Shown here: positions 34,465 through 43,900 of the stretch, piece by piece
Layout of the letters: the number at the start of each line of letters is the position of its first letter
Numbering within the stretch: position 1 is the first letter of the stretch
Assembly: GCA_938091165.1 (NCBI GenBank)
Contig: CALKNK010000016.1
Span: forward strand, 62,001-126,000
DNA from: an uncultured Ilumatobacter sp.
Lineage (GTDB): Bacteria > Actinomycetota > Acidimicrobiia > Acidimicrobiales > Ilumatobacteraceae
Direction of reading: 5' to 3'
DNA: 64,000 nt
The notes under the pieces: generated by a model
Told to the model about the DNA's origin: nothing
The model's database searches: none
What the model saw: the letters and a program-made list of their open reading frames with translations, nothing else
Position numbers and translations under genes: made by a program

Positions 34465-35588
34465 GTTGTCATTCCTATTCTGAGAGCTGCAAGGCCCGGG
34501 AGGTCGCCGTTCTCGAGAAGTTCGAGGCTGGCTCCTCCCCCGGTCGACACATGATCGACTTCGTCCTCAAGCTTGAATTGTGCGAGAGCAGCTGCGGAGT
34601 CTCCACCGCCCACGACGGTAAAGGCTTTGGTGTCGGCCATCGCCTGCGCCACGGTGTGAGTCCCCGACGCAAAGCGTTCATCTTCGAACATGCCCATCGG
34701 TCCGTTCCAGAACACCATGCGGGCGTCCATAATGACGTCGGTGAAAGCGGCTGCCGAGCCGGGCCCAATGTCGTAACCGATGTTGCCCTCACCCAACCGA
34801 CTCCCAAACTGAGCGAAGTTGCCCTCTCCGTCTAGACCGTTGATGTCGTCGGGAAGATAGATGGTCTTTCCAAGTGCAGCCGCCTTGGCCAACAAGCCAG
34901 CGCACACCTCGACCTGGTCGAGTTCGTGCAACGATGCGCCCACCTGCTTTCCCTGAGCGAGGAAAAAGGTAAAGCACATTGCGCCGCCAATGACGATTTC
35001 GTCGACAATGTCGAGAAGCGCCTCAATCACGCCGAGCTTGTCCGACACCTTGGCACCACCGATCACAGCAACGAACAGTTGCTTTGGCTTATTGCGCAGA
35101 CCTAGCAGGACGTCGACTTCCTTCTCCAACAGGCGCCCCATGGCCGAGGGGACGTGTTGCGGTGGGCCAACAATCGAGGCATGCGCTCGGTGTGACGCTC
35201 CGAACGCATCGTTGACATAACCGTCGATGCGGTCAATCAATTGCCCAACGAAGTCTGCGCTGTTCCCGGTTTCACCCGGGTCGAAGCGAAGGTTCTCGAT
35301 CAACTCCACACCGGGCGCCAGTTCGGCGAGCCGGGCGCGAACAGCACCCATAGCGTACCTGGGGTCAGGTACGCCCTTCGGCCGACCGAGGTGACTCCCG
35401 CATACGACGAATGCGCCTCGTTCGGTCAACCAATTGATGGTCGGCAAAGCAGCACGAATCCGAAAGTCATCGATGATCGTGCCACTTTCGTCGAGGGGCA
35501 CGTTGAAGTCGGTCCGTACGAAGATGCGCCGACCCGACAGATCACCGAGGTGAGTTTCAAGATCCTCGAGGCGTGGAATGTCAGTCAT
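34461..35588 (-). CDS. pgk: Phosphoglycerate kinase
   Basis: A 375-residue phosphoglycerate kinase, slightly shorter than the usual ~395. Motifs include RTDFNVPLD, SHLGRPKG, ENLRFDPGE, VIGGAKVSDK, WNGPMGMFE and the C-terminal GGGDSAAAL and STGGGASLE. It transfers phosphate from 1,3-bisphosphoglycerate to ADP. It starts 12 bp after gap and overlaps tpiA by 4 bp. Confidence 0.96.
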   Translation of the reverse strand: MTDIPRLEDLETHLGDLSGRRIFVRTDFNVPLDESGTIIDDFRIRAALPTINWLTERGAFVVCGSHLGRPKGVPDPRYAMGAVRARLAELAPGVELIENLRFDPGETGNSADFVGQLIDRIDGYVNDAFGASHRAHASIVGPPQHVPSAMGRLLEKEVDVLLGLRNKPKQLFVAVIGGAKVSDKLGVIEALLDIVDEIVIGGAMCFTFFLAQGKQVGASLHELDQVEVCAGLLAKAAALGKTIYLPDDINGLDGEGNFAQFGSRLGEGNIGYDIGPGSAAAFTDVIMDARMVFWNGPMGMFEDERFASGTHTVAQAMADTKAFTVVGGGDSAAALAQFKLEDEVDHVSTGGGASLELLENGDLPGLAALRIGMTT

Positions 35589-35600
35589 GAAACGCCGTGT

Positions 35601-36614
35601 TCAGCGCTCGACCTTGGCGCCAGCGAACATCGTCATGTCAACAAGCCGATTCGAATAGCCCCATTCGTTGTCATACCAGCCGTTGACTTTCACCATTTTA
35701 CCCTGTACCTGGGTCATGCCGGCGTCGAAAGTGCAGCTCGACGGATCGGTCACGATGTCGCTCGACACAATCGGTGCTTCGGTGTAGGTGAGGACGTCCT
35801 TGAGCGGACTGGACGTAGCTGCCGTGGCGAAGGCAGCGTTGATCTCTTCGACGGTTGCTTCATTTTTCAGGTTGGCAGTAAAATCTGTCAGCGAACCGGT
35901 CGGCACGGGCACACGCAGGGCGCCGCCGTCGAGTTTGCCCTTCATCGATTCCATCACCAATGCCGTGGCTCGCGCTGCACCGGTCGACGTCGGGATGATG
36001 TTGATCGCCGCGGCCCGAGCCCGGCGAAGATCTTTGTGCGGACCGTCGACCAACGCCTGGTCACCGGTGTACGCATGAATCGTCGTCATGAGGCCTTCAA
36101 CGACACCGAAGGCATCGTCAAGAACCTTGACAAGCGGCACAATGCAGTTAGTCGTGCAGCTTGCGTTCGAAATCACCTTGTGTTGGCGGATCCGGAAATC
36201 TTCGTGGTTGACGCCGTACACGAATGTGGCGTCGGCTTCGCTGCAAGGTGCCGACACGATGACTAGCGGGGCCCCAGCATCAAGGTGCGCAGCCGCAGCA
36301 TCGCGGGAATTGAAAAAACCGGTCGACTCGATGACTACGTCGACGCCAAGTTCGCCCCACGGCAAATCCGCTGGGTTGCGTTCGCTGAGCACCTTCAATA
36401 AATCGTTCCCAATTTTTATACCGTCTTCGACAACCTTGACCGTGTCGGGAAAGCGATTCAACACCGAGTCATACTGCAGCAGGTGAGCCATCTGATCAAG
36501 TGAGCCCAGATCATTGACAGCAACAAACTCAATGTCGGCGCCCTGCGCTCTTGCCGCACGGAAGAAGTTGCGGCCGATCCGTCCGAAGCCGTTGATGCCA
36601 ACGCGAACTGTCAT
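35601..36614 (-). CDS. gap: Glyceraldehyde-3-phosphate dehydrogenase
   Basis: A 337-residue GAPDH. The N-terminal NAD motif INGFGRIGRN, the catalytic Cys in ISNASCTTNC, and the C-terminal WYDNEWGYSNR are present. ATG 36614 has an SD (AAGGATCT), whereas the longer frame to 36710 is not family-like. It is the first gene of a gap-pgk-tpiA unit. The usual yvcK and whiA are not found upstream. Confidence 0.96.
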   Translation of the reverse strand: MTVRVGINGFGRIGRNFFRAARAQGADIEFVAVNDLGSLDQMAHLLQYDSVLNRFPDTVKVVEDGIKIGNDLLKVLSERNPADLPWGELGVDVVIESTGFFNSRDAAAAHLDAGAPLVIVSAPCSEADATFVYGVNHEDFRIRQHKVISNASCTTNCIVPLVKVLDDAFGVVEGLMTTIHAYTGDQALVDGPHKDLRRARAAAINIIPTSTGAARATALVMESMKGKLDGGALRVPVPTGSLTDFTANLKNEATVEEINAAFATAATSSPLKDVLTYTEAPIVSSDIVTDPSSCTFDAGMTQVQGKMVKVNGWYDNEWGYSNRLVDMTMFAGAKVER

Positions 36615-36775
36615 GTGGAGATCCTTTTTGGGTCGGTGTCGAAGGTTTTCAAGCAGCAAACAGCATGCCGCCGGCCGGTTCGGCCTCCTCTTGACTGTAG
36701 CGGCTTGCACCAGCGCTACTCGATGACACAGCGCTGCTCTTCGGCGGCGGTGCTAGCTTGCGAGGCCGGTGTGTC

Positions 36776-37621
36776 TCAGGTCGCCAAGTTAAGATGCTTT
36801 GCACGCACTGCGACGCCTCGAGCACGGAGCCGAGCGGCCAGTTCCTCGGTCACTGCCACCGATCGATGTCGTCCGCCAGTACACCCAATGGCAACCGTTA
36901 AGTAGCTCCGACCCTCGGCTTCGTACTGCGGGAGCAGCGAGGCGAGAAGCTCATCGATGCGCCCGACGAAGTCTCGCCCAGCCAACGTCTCAAGGACGTA
37001 GTCACTGACTTTTGGATCGTGACCGGTGAGTGGCCGCAATGCCTCGTCCCAGTGCGGATTGGGCAAGAAGCGGACATCGAGCACCATGTCAGCATCAAGT
37101 GGCAAGCCATGTTTGAAGCCAAAGCTCTCCACGGCGACCTGCAATTGCGACTCGGTACCTGTGTCGAACGCATGCAGAATTCGATCTTTCAGCTGGTGCA
37201 CATTGAGGTCGGTCGTATCGATTACGAGGTCCGCTGCGCCGCGCACCACATCAAGTTCAGATCGTTCCAGCGCAATCGCCTCGACTAGACCGGCCGCTTC
37301 GCCGGCAAGCGGGTGGCGACGCCGGGTGGCGTCGTAGCGTTTGACGAGCTGCTTGGTGCTTGCATCGAGGAAAAGCAGCCTCACCCGGTGCCCATCCGAG
37401 CGCAACTTGGCAACCTTTGGCAACACATTTTCGTGATCTCGTCCGCCAACAAGCGCGAGCTGCGAGATCTCATTGCCCGGTTGGGCGGCGAGGTCGACGA
37501 TCGTGTCGACGAGCGCCGTCGGCAGGTTGTCGACCACGTACCAGCCGAGATCCTCAAGCACATCTGCCGCGCCTGAACGTCCCGCTCCCGACAGCCCGGA
37601 AATGATTACGACTTCAGCCAC
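36776..37621 (-). CDS. rapZ: RNase adapter/nucleotide-binding protein RapZ (YvcJ)
   Basis: A 281-residue P-loop protein with a Walker A GLSGAGRS near the N-terminus, the DNLPTALVD stretch, and the C-terminal GCTGGRHRSVA motif typical of RapZ/YvcJ. It binds ATP/GTP; in other bacteria it takes part in small-RNA and envelope control. It ends 162 bp before gap. In most actinobacteria yvcK and whiA follow directly; here neither does. Confidence 0.92.
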   Translation of the reverse strand: MAEVVIISGLSGAGRSGAADVLEDLGWYVVDNLPTALVDTIVDLAAQPGNEISQLALVGGRDHENVLPKVAKLRSDGHRVRLLFLDASTKQLVKRYDATRRRHPLAGEAAGLVEAIALERSELDVVRGAADLVIDTTDLNVHQLKDRILHAFDTGTESQLQVAVESFGFKHGLPLDADMVLDVRFLPNPHWDEALRPLTGHDPKVSDYVLETLAGRDFVGRIDELLASLLPQYEAEGRSYLTVAIGCTGGRHRSVAVTEELAARLRARGVAVRAKHLNLAT

Positions 37622-37705
37622 TCTTCAGAACATTACCAACCGTCATGCAACATCCGTTTACGGTTGTGCTTTAGCAAAGACTTGACGTCCCTGGGCGCCA
37701 AATCG

Positions 37706-38491
37706 TCAGCGACGACCACCGTCGACCAGGAACTGCTGAGCAGAGCATGCAGCGCCGTCGTCGGAGGCTAGAAACAACACCATCTGAGCGAACTCTGCCG
37801 GGTAGATCCGCCGCTTGAGTGCCTGATCGCGCAATGTTTCTGTCTCGCCTTCTTCGCTCCACCATTTGGTCAACTGCTTTTCGGTCGCAACCCACCCTGG
37901 TAGCACCGTGTTGACCCGCACATTGTCCGGCCCAAACGTACGAGCTAGCGTCCGCGTAATTCCCTCTACTCCTGATTTAGCAATCGCGTAGCCTGGAAAG
38001 AAGTCTTCTTGCATCATGTAGCTGCTTGACCCGATGTTGATGATCGATCCGTTCTGTCTTTCGATCATTTCAGGTGCTGCGGCTTGAATCGTGAAGAAGT
38101 AGTGCCGCAGGTTCGTGTTCATGCGGTCATCCCAGTCGTCTGCCGACAATCCCTCCCAGGTATGACGTTCATCGTTCGCTGCGTTGTTGACGAGCACCGT
38201 GAGTCCTCCGAGGTCGGACTGCGCCTGGCGCACCACTGCCTGCGTTGCGCTGATGTCGACCAGGTCAACCTCATAAAAATGCGGGGTGTGGCGCGGGTTC
38301 GAGGCCGTGCATCGCTCAATCGTCTCGACACCTTTGTCCGCGTTAATGTCCGCAAAGCCAACCTTGCTTCCTTGCCGGACGAATTCTTCAACGATCGCAG
38401 CCCCGATTCCCTCAGCTCCACCTGTGACAAAGACGGTTCGGTCGACGAGCGAGGGATATGTGGCGTAGGTGGCAGTGTTCGGGACGTTCAT
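37706..38491 (-). CDS. SDR family sugar-dehydrogenase-like oxidoreductase
   Basis: A 261-residue classical SDR with the cofactor motif GGAEGIGAA, NNAAND, the catalytic Ser in INIGSSSY and YAIAKSG. The VLPGWVATEKQ and KRRIYPAEFAQMVLFLASDD regions resemble L-fucose/L-rhamnose dehydrogenases. A GGAG precedes the ATG. It stands between rapZ and uvrC, where the genes are usually adjacent. Confidence 0.85.
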   Translation of the reverse strand: MNVPNTATYATYPSLVDRTVFVTGGAEGIGAAIVEEFVRQGSKVGFADINADKGVETIERCTASNPRHTPHFYEVDLVDISATQAVVRQAQSDLGGLTVLVNNAANDERHTWEGLSADDWDDRMNTNLRHYFFTIQAAAPEMIERQNGSIINIGSSSYMMQEDFFPGYAIAKSGVEGITRTLARTFGPDNVRVNTVLPGWVATEKQLTKWWSEEGETETLRDQALKRRIYPAEFAQMVLFLASDDGAACSAQQFLVDGGRR

Positions 38492-39002
38492 CAGTTACTC
38501 CATGCAGGTATGTCATCGAAATGATATGGCTACGGCGAAAGATGAGGATTGCACCTCTCGCGTGAACCTCGGACACCAATTTTTCGGCTCGCGTCGCAAA
38601 TATCTGCAACGAAGATTCCTTCGGCTTGCCGGGATACTGCCAGTTCGACGCCAACAACAAGCGAGCCGGGCATCTGATCAAGAACGCAGCAGTTTTGGGC
38701 AGACTCAGTTACCTGCTCGGACAGCGACTCACCCAAGTAGCCAACCTACCCATCCCCGGCCCAACCAATCGTTACCCACGAGCGCCACGAAACGAGAAAT
38801 ACCAACGTCGACCGGCGGCCTGAAGTGGCCTACGACTCCTCAGTCGAAAGGTCGTGGCCGGATGGGTTCAGCGCGACCCTCTCGATTGTCAAAGGACCGA
38901 AGAGAGTTCAAGTGCAGTATGCATCAGCATCCTGCAGGTCACAAACACCTCCACACCGACCAAGCCTTCCACGCTGCTGCCATCGGGTCACTCCGTCCCC
39001 GG
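38492..39002. other. Gap without supported gene
   Basis: This 510-bp gap lies upstream of the SDR gene. Open frames occur on both strands but none has family resemblance or consistent codon use. The plus-strand frame at 38626-38823 was read in full and not recognised. Confidence 0.4.
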
Positions 39003-39737
39003 CTATCGCATCTTGCAAAGGCGCACATACAGCAGCCGAGGAAATGCTGCAGCGGCTGCGTAGGACTCGGACCGAGCCAAAAATCCCGATGGTGGCGAGG
39101 GCTCAACCATCCGCTCGATTACAAGACCATGCTCGGCCAGGGCGTTCACGTAGCGCGACATCGGCCGATGGATAAACCGGACGAACACATCTTTTTCGAC
39201 CTGTTCCACCGTCGAGGCCTCTACCAGATACGGACCGAGACGCCAGTACTGCTCTGGGGGGTCGACCGTGTGATCGTCAATCCAGCCGGAATCGGGCGTT
39301 TGCAGGATCGGGTGATTGAGAAAAAAGCAGAATCGACCGCCGAGTTCAAGTACTCGCGACACCTCGGCGATGGCATCGTCGACATCGTTAATGTGCTCAA
39401 ACACTAAGCACGCAACGATCGCATCGAAGCACTCATCGGCAAACGGCAATGAAGCCGCCCCTGCTCGAGCGAACGCTGGGCCACCTCCGCGCTCTGCAGC
39501 AACTCGCACACAGTTCCATGTCGGGTCGATGCTGACGACGGTGCTCCCCTGGGCGCTAGCAAGACGCGAGATTTGACCGTCGCCACAGCCAATGTCGAGG
39601 ACATGTCGAGCTCCCGCTAATTCCGCTCCCGCCATCGGCAGGATCTGCTCTTCGTATTCGGGATCCGCCCCATCGGTAAATCCGTCGATCCACCACCCGG
39701 CATGATCCTCCCAAAGATTCTCGTATTGCTCGTCCAC
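39003..39737 (-). CDS. Class I SAM-dependent methyltransferase
   Basis: A 244-residue methyltransferase of the UbiE/type-11 group, with SAM motif LDIGCGDGQ, acidic strand-2 end VVSIDPT, and the LPFADECFDAIVACLVFEHI stretch, here given as LPFADECF. Substrate unknown. It is divergent from an LLM oxidoreductase gene with a 37-bp gap. Confidence 0.85.
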   Translation of the reverse strand: MDEQYENLWEDHAGWWIDGFTDGADPEYEEQILPMAGAELAGARHVLDIGCGDGQISRLASAQGSTVVSIDPTWNCVRVAAERGGGPAFARAGAASLPFADECFDAIVACLVFEHINDVDDAIAEVSRVLELGGRFCFFLNHPILQTPDSGWIDDHTVDPPEQYWRLGPYLVEASTVEQVEKDVFVRFIHRPMSRYVNALAEHGLVIERMVEPSPPSGFLARSESYAAAAAFPRLLYVRLCKMR

Positions 39738-39774
39738 CCGCGCAGGCTACGCACGACTCATCTACCGTGGAGGG

Positions 39775-40677
39775 ATGTTGTTTTCTGTGTGGCCTCATCC
39801 CAGCCGGCAAATGAATGAAGTACTTGACCTTGCGACAATGGCCGACGACGACGGCTGGTACTGCTTCTGGTACGCGGATCACTACATGGAGAACACCGAT
39901 GACAAGTCATTCAAGCCGGGTCCGGTTCATGAGTGCTGGACCGTGCTGCCAGCTATCGCAGCGGTCACCGAGCGCGTTCGGCTCGGGCCGCTTGTGTCTC
40001 CAACATCGGTCCACCACCCGGCGCTTCTCGCTAACCGTGCCGGAACCCTCGACCAGCTCTCGAACGGACGGTTCGTACTCGGCCTCGGCGCCGGCTGGCA
40101 GATCAATGAGCATGCCGCGTACGGCATCGAATTAGAAGTGTCCGGGACACGCGTCAGCCGGTTTGAAGAATCCATTCAAATCATTAAGTCATTACTCACC
40201 AAAGATCACACGACCTTCAAGGGCAAGTTCTACGAGTTCACCGACGCACCATGCGAGCCCAAACCGGTCCAGTCCCCTCTGCCGATCGCCGTAGGGACGG
40301 GTAGCCCCCGCATGCTGAAAATAACCGCCCGCCATGCCAGCGACTGGAACACCTGGGGCGCTCCTGAACTTGCTGCCGAACGGCACGCCAACTTCACCAG
40401 GGCGTGCGAGTCAGTTGGCTCCGACGCCTCTACCAAACACACGTCGGTGCAGGCAATGTTCTTCCTCGATGGCAACGCCGCCGAACTAACCGGAAGCCCA
40501 ATGGCAAGTCGCTCCATCGCCGGTTCGAACGAACAGATTATTGATGCCCTCGGTCAGTACGCCGCAACCGGGTTCAAAGAAGTCATCATTCCTGACTTCA
40601 CCCTAGGCACCAACGCAAAAGAACGCCGTGATGCCTACGCCCGCTTCCGCGACGACATAATTCCCAAGGCGAGCTGA
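39775..40677 (+). CDS. LLM-class F420-dependent oxidoreductase
   Basis: A 300-residue luciferase-like oxidoreductase: ADDDGWYCFWYADHYM, RVRLGPLVSPTSVHHP, GRFVLGLGAGWQINEH and PIAVGTGSPRMLKITARHAS are typical of the TIGR03560-like F420 group. It starts at ATG 39775 and converges on uvrC with a 1-bp gap. Substrate unknown. Confidence 0.85.
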   Translation: MLFSVWPHPSRQMNEVLDLATMADDDGWYCFWYADHYMENTDDKSFKPGPVHECWTVLPAIAAVTERVRLGPLVSPTSVHHPALLANRAGTLDQLSNGRFVLGLGAGWQINEHAAYGIELEVSGTRVSRFEESIQIIKSLLTKDHTTFKGKFYEFTDAPCEPKPVQSPLPIAVGTGSPRMLKITARHASDWNTWGAPELAAERHANFTRACESVGSDASTKHTSVQAMFFLDGNAAELTGSPMASRSIAGSNEQIIDALGQYAATGFKEVIIPDFTLGTNAKERRDAYARFRDDIIPKAS

Positions 40678-40678
40678 T

Positions 40679-42601
40679 TCACTCGCTGTGAAACTTGGCA
40701 TGGATAGCTTCGGCGACTGAATTTGGCAAAAAGCTGTGTGCCTGCAGTTCTTCCAAAGATGCCTGCTTAACCTTGGTGATTCCGCCCATCGCCTTCAGCA
40801 GCTTCTTCTTTCGAACCTCCCCCATGCCGGCGATGTCATCGAGTGAACTTCCCACCATTGATTTGCTCCGTCGTTCTCGATGAAACGTGTTGGCAAAGCG
40901 GTGCGCCTCATCGCGAATACGCTGCAGCATGAACAGTGCTTCGCTCCCCCGACGAAGTTCGACTGGTTCCGACCGACCCGGCACGTAGATCTCCTCGAAT
41001 CGCTTCGCCAAGCCGGCCACAGGAATCTCGTCGGCGAGACCGAGTTCTTGCACGACCTGGTACGTTGCGCTGACCTGGCCCTTGCCACCGTCGACGAGCA
41101 AAAGTTGCGGCGGATAGGCAAACTTGCCGGGCTTGCGTTCTTTGCCCTCCACACCCTCACCGTCGAGACCCGTGCGTTCGCTGACCGGACGGTCACGCTC
41201 GTCGAGGTAAGCCTGCAGCCGGCGACGAACGACTTCAGCCATCGCCGCGTAGTCGTCACTCTGCCCACCGACGACCGAGCCCACTTCGTTGACTTTGAAC
41301 CGACGGTATTCGCGCTTGGCAGGAAGTCCATCTTCCATAACAACCATCGAGCCGACATAATTCGTACCCTGAATGTGGGCCATGTCGTAGCACTCAATCC
41401 GCAACGGGGCTTCGGGTAGCTCGAGCGCGTCCTGCAGTTCAGTAAGCGCCCGACTGCGCGTGTTGTGATCACTGGCACGCTTCATCCGGTGCCGCGTGAA
41501 CTCCTCCTTCGCATTACGCGTGACCGTCTCAAGCAGCGTGACCCGATCACCGCGCTGCGGCACACGGATCTGCACCCTCGAGCCTCGAGCGAGTTCGAGC
41601 CACTCTTCGTACACCTCTCGGTCGTCAGCCTCATACGGCACCAACACGTGCTTGGGAACACCAAGAATCGGTTTCTCCCCATAAAGGTTCTCGAGGATTC
41701 GATTAATCAATCCACCTGGTGTGAGATCTTCGACCTTGTCGAGAATAAACCCCTTGCGACCAACGACTCGGCCCTTGCGGATGTAAAACATCTGCACTGA
41801 TGCCTCAAGCTCGTTTTCGGCGATCCCAATCACGTCGAGATCTTCATTCTTGTCGGCCACCATTTGCTGCTTCGAGATAGCTTTCTTGACCGCTTCGAGT
41901 CGGTCGCGAAGCCGAGCGGCTTGTTCGAACTCGAGGTTGGTCGCAGCCTGCTTCATATCGGCGTTAAGCCGACTGACGATCTCGTCGGTGTCGCCGTCAA
42001 GGAACTGGCACAGCTCGGTGACAAGTTGCCGGTAGGGCATTTCCTCAATCTCACCAACACACGGTCCGGAACACTTCTCGATATGAAAAAGCAGGCACGG
42101 CCGGCCTAATCGCTTGTGCTCGTTGAACTTGCTTTGCGTGCACGTTCGGACAGGAAAACTACGCAGCAACAGGTCGAGTGTGTCACGGATCGCGTAAGCA
42201 TGGGCGTACGGTCCGAAGTAGCGGGTGTCTTTTCGTTTGCGCCCACGCATCACCTGAGCGCGCGGCCACTGCTCACTCGACGTCACGGCAAGGAACGGGT
42301 AGCTCTTGTCGTCGCGAAGCCGAACGTTGAAGCGAGGGTCGTGCTGCTTGATAAGGCTGTACTCCAGCATCAACGCTTCGACTTCGTTCCCAACGATGGT
42401 CCACTCAACAGACTCCGCCGTCTGCACCATCTGCGCCGTACGGGCGTGCATGTTGCGCGGATTCTGAAAGTAGTTCGACAGGCGTTGACGTAGGTTCGAT
42501 GCTTTGCCGACGTAAATGATGCGTCCGTTGCGGTCCTTAAACTGGTAGGAGCCCGGCGCTTCCGGGATCGTGCCGGCTGGTGGACGCTTGATCACAACCA
42601 C
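40679..42601 (-). CDS. uvrC: Excinuclease ABC subunit C
   Basis: A ~640-residue UvrC with the GIY-YIG nuclease domain (PGSYQF and IIYVGKA), a UVR domain (~200-240), the RNase H-like nuclease domain (IECYDMAHIQG, LLLVDGGKGQ), and C-terminal HhH motifs (LDDIAGMGEVRKKKLL). It cuts both sides of a lesion after UvrAB. GTG 42601 (V13 of the open frame) has GGTGGGG 6 nt upstream, so the preceding 12 residues are probably not translated. No LexA box was seen before it, unlike uvrA and uvrB. Confidence 0.93.
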   Translation of the reverse strand: MVVIKRPPAGTIPEAPGSYQFKDRNGRIIYVGKASNLRQRLSNYFQNPRNMHARTAQMVQTAESVEWTIVGNEVEALMLEYSLIKQHDPRFNVRLRDDKSYPFLAVTSSEQWPRAQVMRGRKRKDTRYFGPYAHAYAIRDTLDLLLRSFPVRTCTQSKFNEHKRLGRPCLLFHIEKCSGPCVGEIEEMPYRQLVTELCQFLDGDTDEIVSRLNADMKQAATNLEFEQAARLRDRLEAVKKAISKQQMVADKNEDLDVIGIAENELEASVQMFYIRKGRVVGRKGFILDKVEDLTPGGLINRILENLYGEKPILGVPKHVLVPYEADDREVYEEWLELARGSRVQIRVPQRGDRVTLLETVTRNAKEEFTRHRMKRASDHNTRSRALTELQDALELPEAPLRIECYDMAHIQGTNYVGSMVVMEDGLPAKREYRRFKVNEVGSVVGGQSDDYAAMAEVVRRRLQAYLDERDRPVSERTGLDGEGVEGKERKPGKFAYPPQLLLVDGGKGQVSATYQVVQELGLADEIPVAGLAKRFEEIYVPGRSEPVELRRGSEALFMLQRIRDEAHRFANTFHRERRSKSMVGSSLDDIAGMGEVRKKKLLKAMGGITKVKQASLEELQAHSFLPNSVAEAIHAKFHSE

Positions 42602-42709
42602 ATTGTGCCCCACCCGCCGACTCGACGTGCAGGCCATCGGCTACCTCATTATGGCCGCAGTCCCCAGAAGCTGGTTCTGACTCAGCCTCGCCAGGTACCG
42701 TGGGAGTTG

Positions 42710-43630
42710 ATGTCCGACACCTTTCAAGCGATGTTCCGCCGCCGCCCGAACGACGGATGGTTCCGTCTCGGCAAGTACGACATGACCACGACAGACATCA
42801 TTTGTGGATTGTCGATCGCCACGATGTTCCTATGGGGTCTGAGCCCGGTGGCGTTCAACAAGCTGGTCTTCTTCGCTCCGAAGGTTCGCAGTGGCGAAGT
42901 CTGGCGCATTGTCACCTGGCCGATCGCTGAACCGCCTAACTTCTTTGCGCTCCTCGGCGTCGTATTTTTCTGGATGTTCGGCCAGCAAATCGAAGCGCTG
43001 TTCGGCCGAAACCGATTTCTTGTTTGGGTCCTCGCCACCACGATCATTCCGGCCGTGTCGCTGACCTTGCTCGGCGCTGTCAACAACGAGTTTGATTTCG
43101 CAAGCGCGAACCTTGGACTCAGCACGCTGTTTCTCGGTGGTATCTGGGTATACGCAGCTACCTACCCCGGCGTGAAGTGGTTTGAAGTCGTTCCGCTCTG
43201 GGCAATCGCAGGCGTATTCACGATGCTGCGCCTACTTCAATTTACGGGCGTGCGCGCCGGTGGAGCAGTGCTCTTCCTACTGATCTCCGTCGCTGCGGCG
43301 CTTGTTGCTGGCCGCTCTCTCGGCCTTGCGACCGGTTGGCCGATTCCACATGTTGATCTGTCTAGCGTCGGCAACAGTTCGCGAGGCTCGTCCAAGAGGC
43401 AAAAAACTCCAAAGCGGAAGCGCTCGCGGAGGTCGGGGGGCGGAAGCGTGGTCGATGGCCCCTGGCAGAATGCTCCTGCGCCGACCGCACCTCCGGTTGG
43501 ACCGTCCGCTTCTGATCAGGCAGAACTCGACGGCTTGCTCGATAAAATCGGCGCCAACGGTATGGATGCGTTGAGCGGCGCCGAAAAAAAGCGCCTTAAC
43601 GAACTCAGCAAACGCCTGCGCAATTCCTAA
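42710..43630 (+). CDS. Rhomboid-like membrane protein, probably not a protease
   Basis: A ~306-residue protein with about six membrane helices in a rhomboid/derlin arrangement. The catalytic Ser motif GxSG reads GLST, and no His is visible in the last membrane segment, so it is probably an inactive relative. A basic, low-complexity linker (KRQKTPKRKRSRR) leads to a C-terminal LDGLLDKIGANGMDALS stretch of the type found after many bacterial rhomboids (DUF6576-like). ATG 42710 has GGGAG in front. It is divergent from uvrC. Confidence 0.7.
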   Translation: MSDTFQAMFRRRPNDGWFRLGKYDMTTTDIICGLSIATMFLWGLSPVAFNKLVFFAPKVRSGEVWRIVTWPIAEPPNFFALLGVVFFWMFGQQIEALFGRNRFLVWVLATTIIPAVSLTLLGAVNNEFDFASANLGLSTLFLGGIWVYAATYPGVKWFEVVPLWAIAGVFTMLRLLQFTGVRAGGAVLFLLISVAAALVAGRSLGLATGWPIPHVDLSSVGNSSRGSSKRQKTPKRKRSRRSGGGSVVDGPWQNAPAPTAPPVGPSASDQAELDGLLDKIGANGMDALSGAEKKRLNELSKRLRNS

Positions 43631-43900
43631 CCCAGCGCGCAAGCGCCTTTGCTAATCCCAAGAGGCACCGTCTCAGTAACTGGGCGTCATCCCATACGGT
43701 GATGAGCTCAACCCGCACACTAAGCGTCGTGGACTTGCGGCCCAAACAGTCATTCGCCAAATCGCACGACTCAGCCGCGAGGCATACAAATGAAGATTCG
43801 CTGCGTCGATAGACGAGCGGTCCTAGGCACACCGTTCACAGCACGACCGTACAGCGTCCTGATGATGTACTTCTGCGCTCGGGGATGAGCTTCAACTATG
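43631..43900. other. Convergent gap, nothing seen
   Basis: The 270 bp between the rhomboid-like and MFS genes shows no gene or clear hairpin on either strand. Confidence 0.4.

Noticed and set aside
38469..39407. 312-codon plus-strand ORF
   Set aside because: It overlaps both the SDR start and most of a clear methyltransferase gene on the other strand, and has no family resemblance.
42602..42709. LexA box for uvrC
   Set aside because: Searched the divergent gap for GAAC-N4-GTTC and found none.
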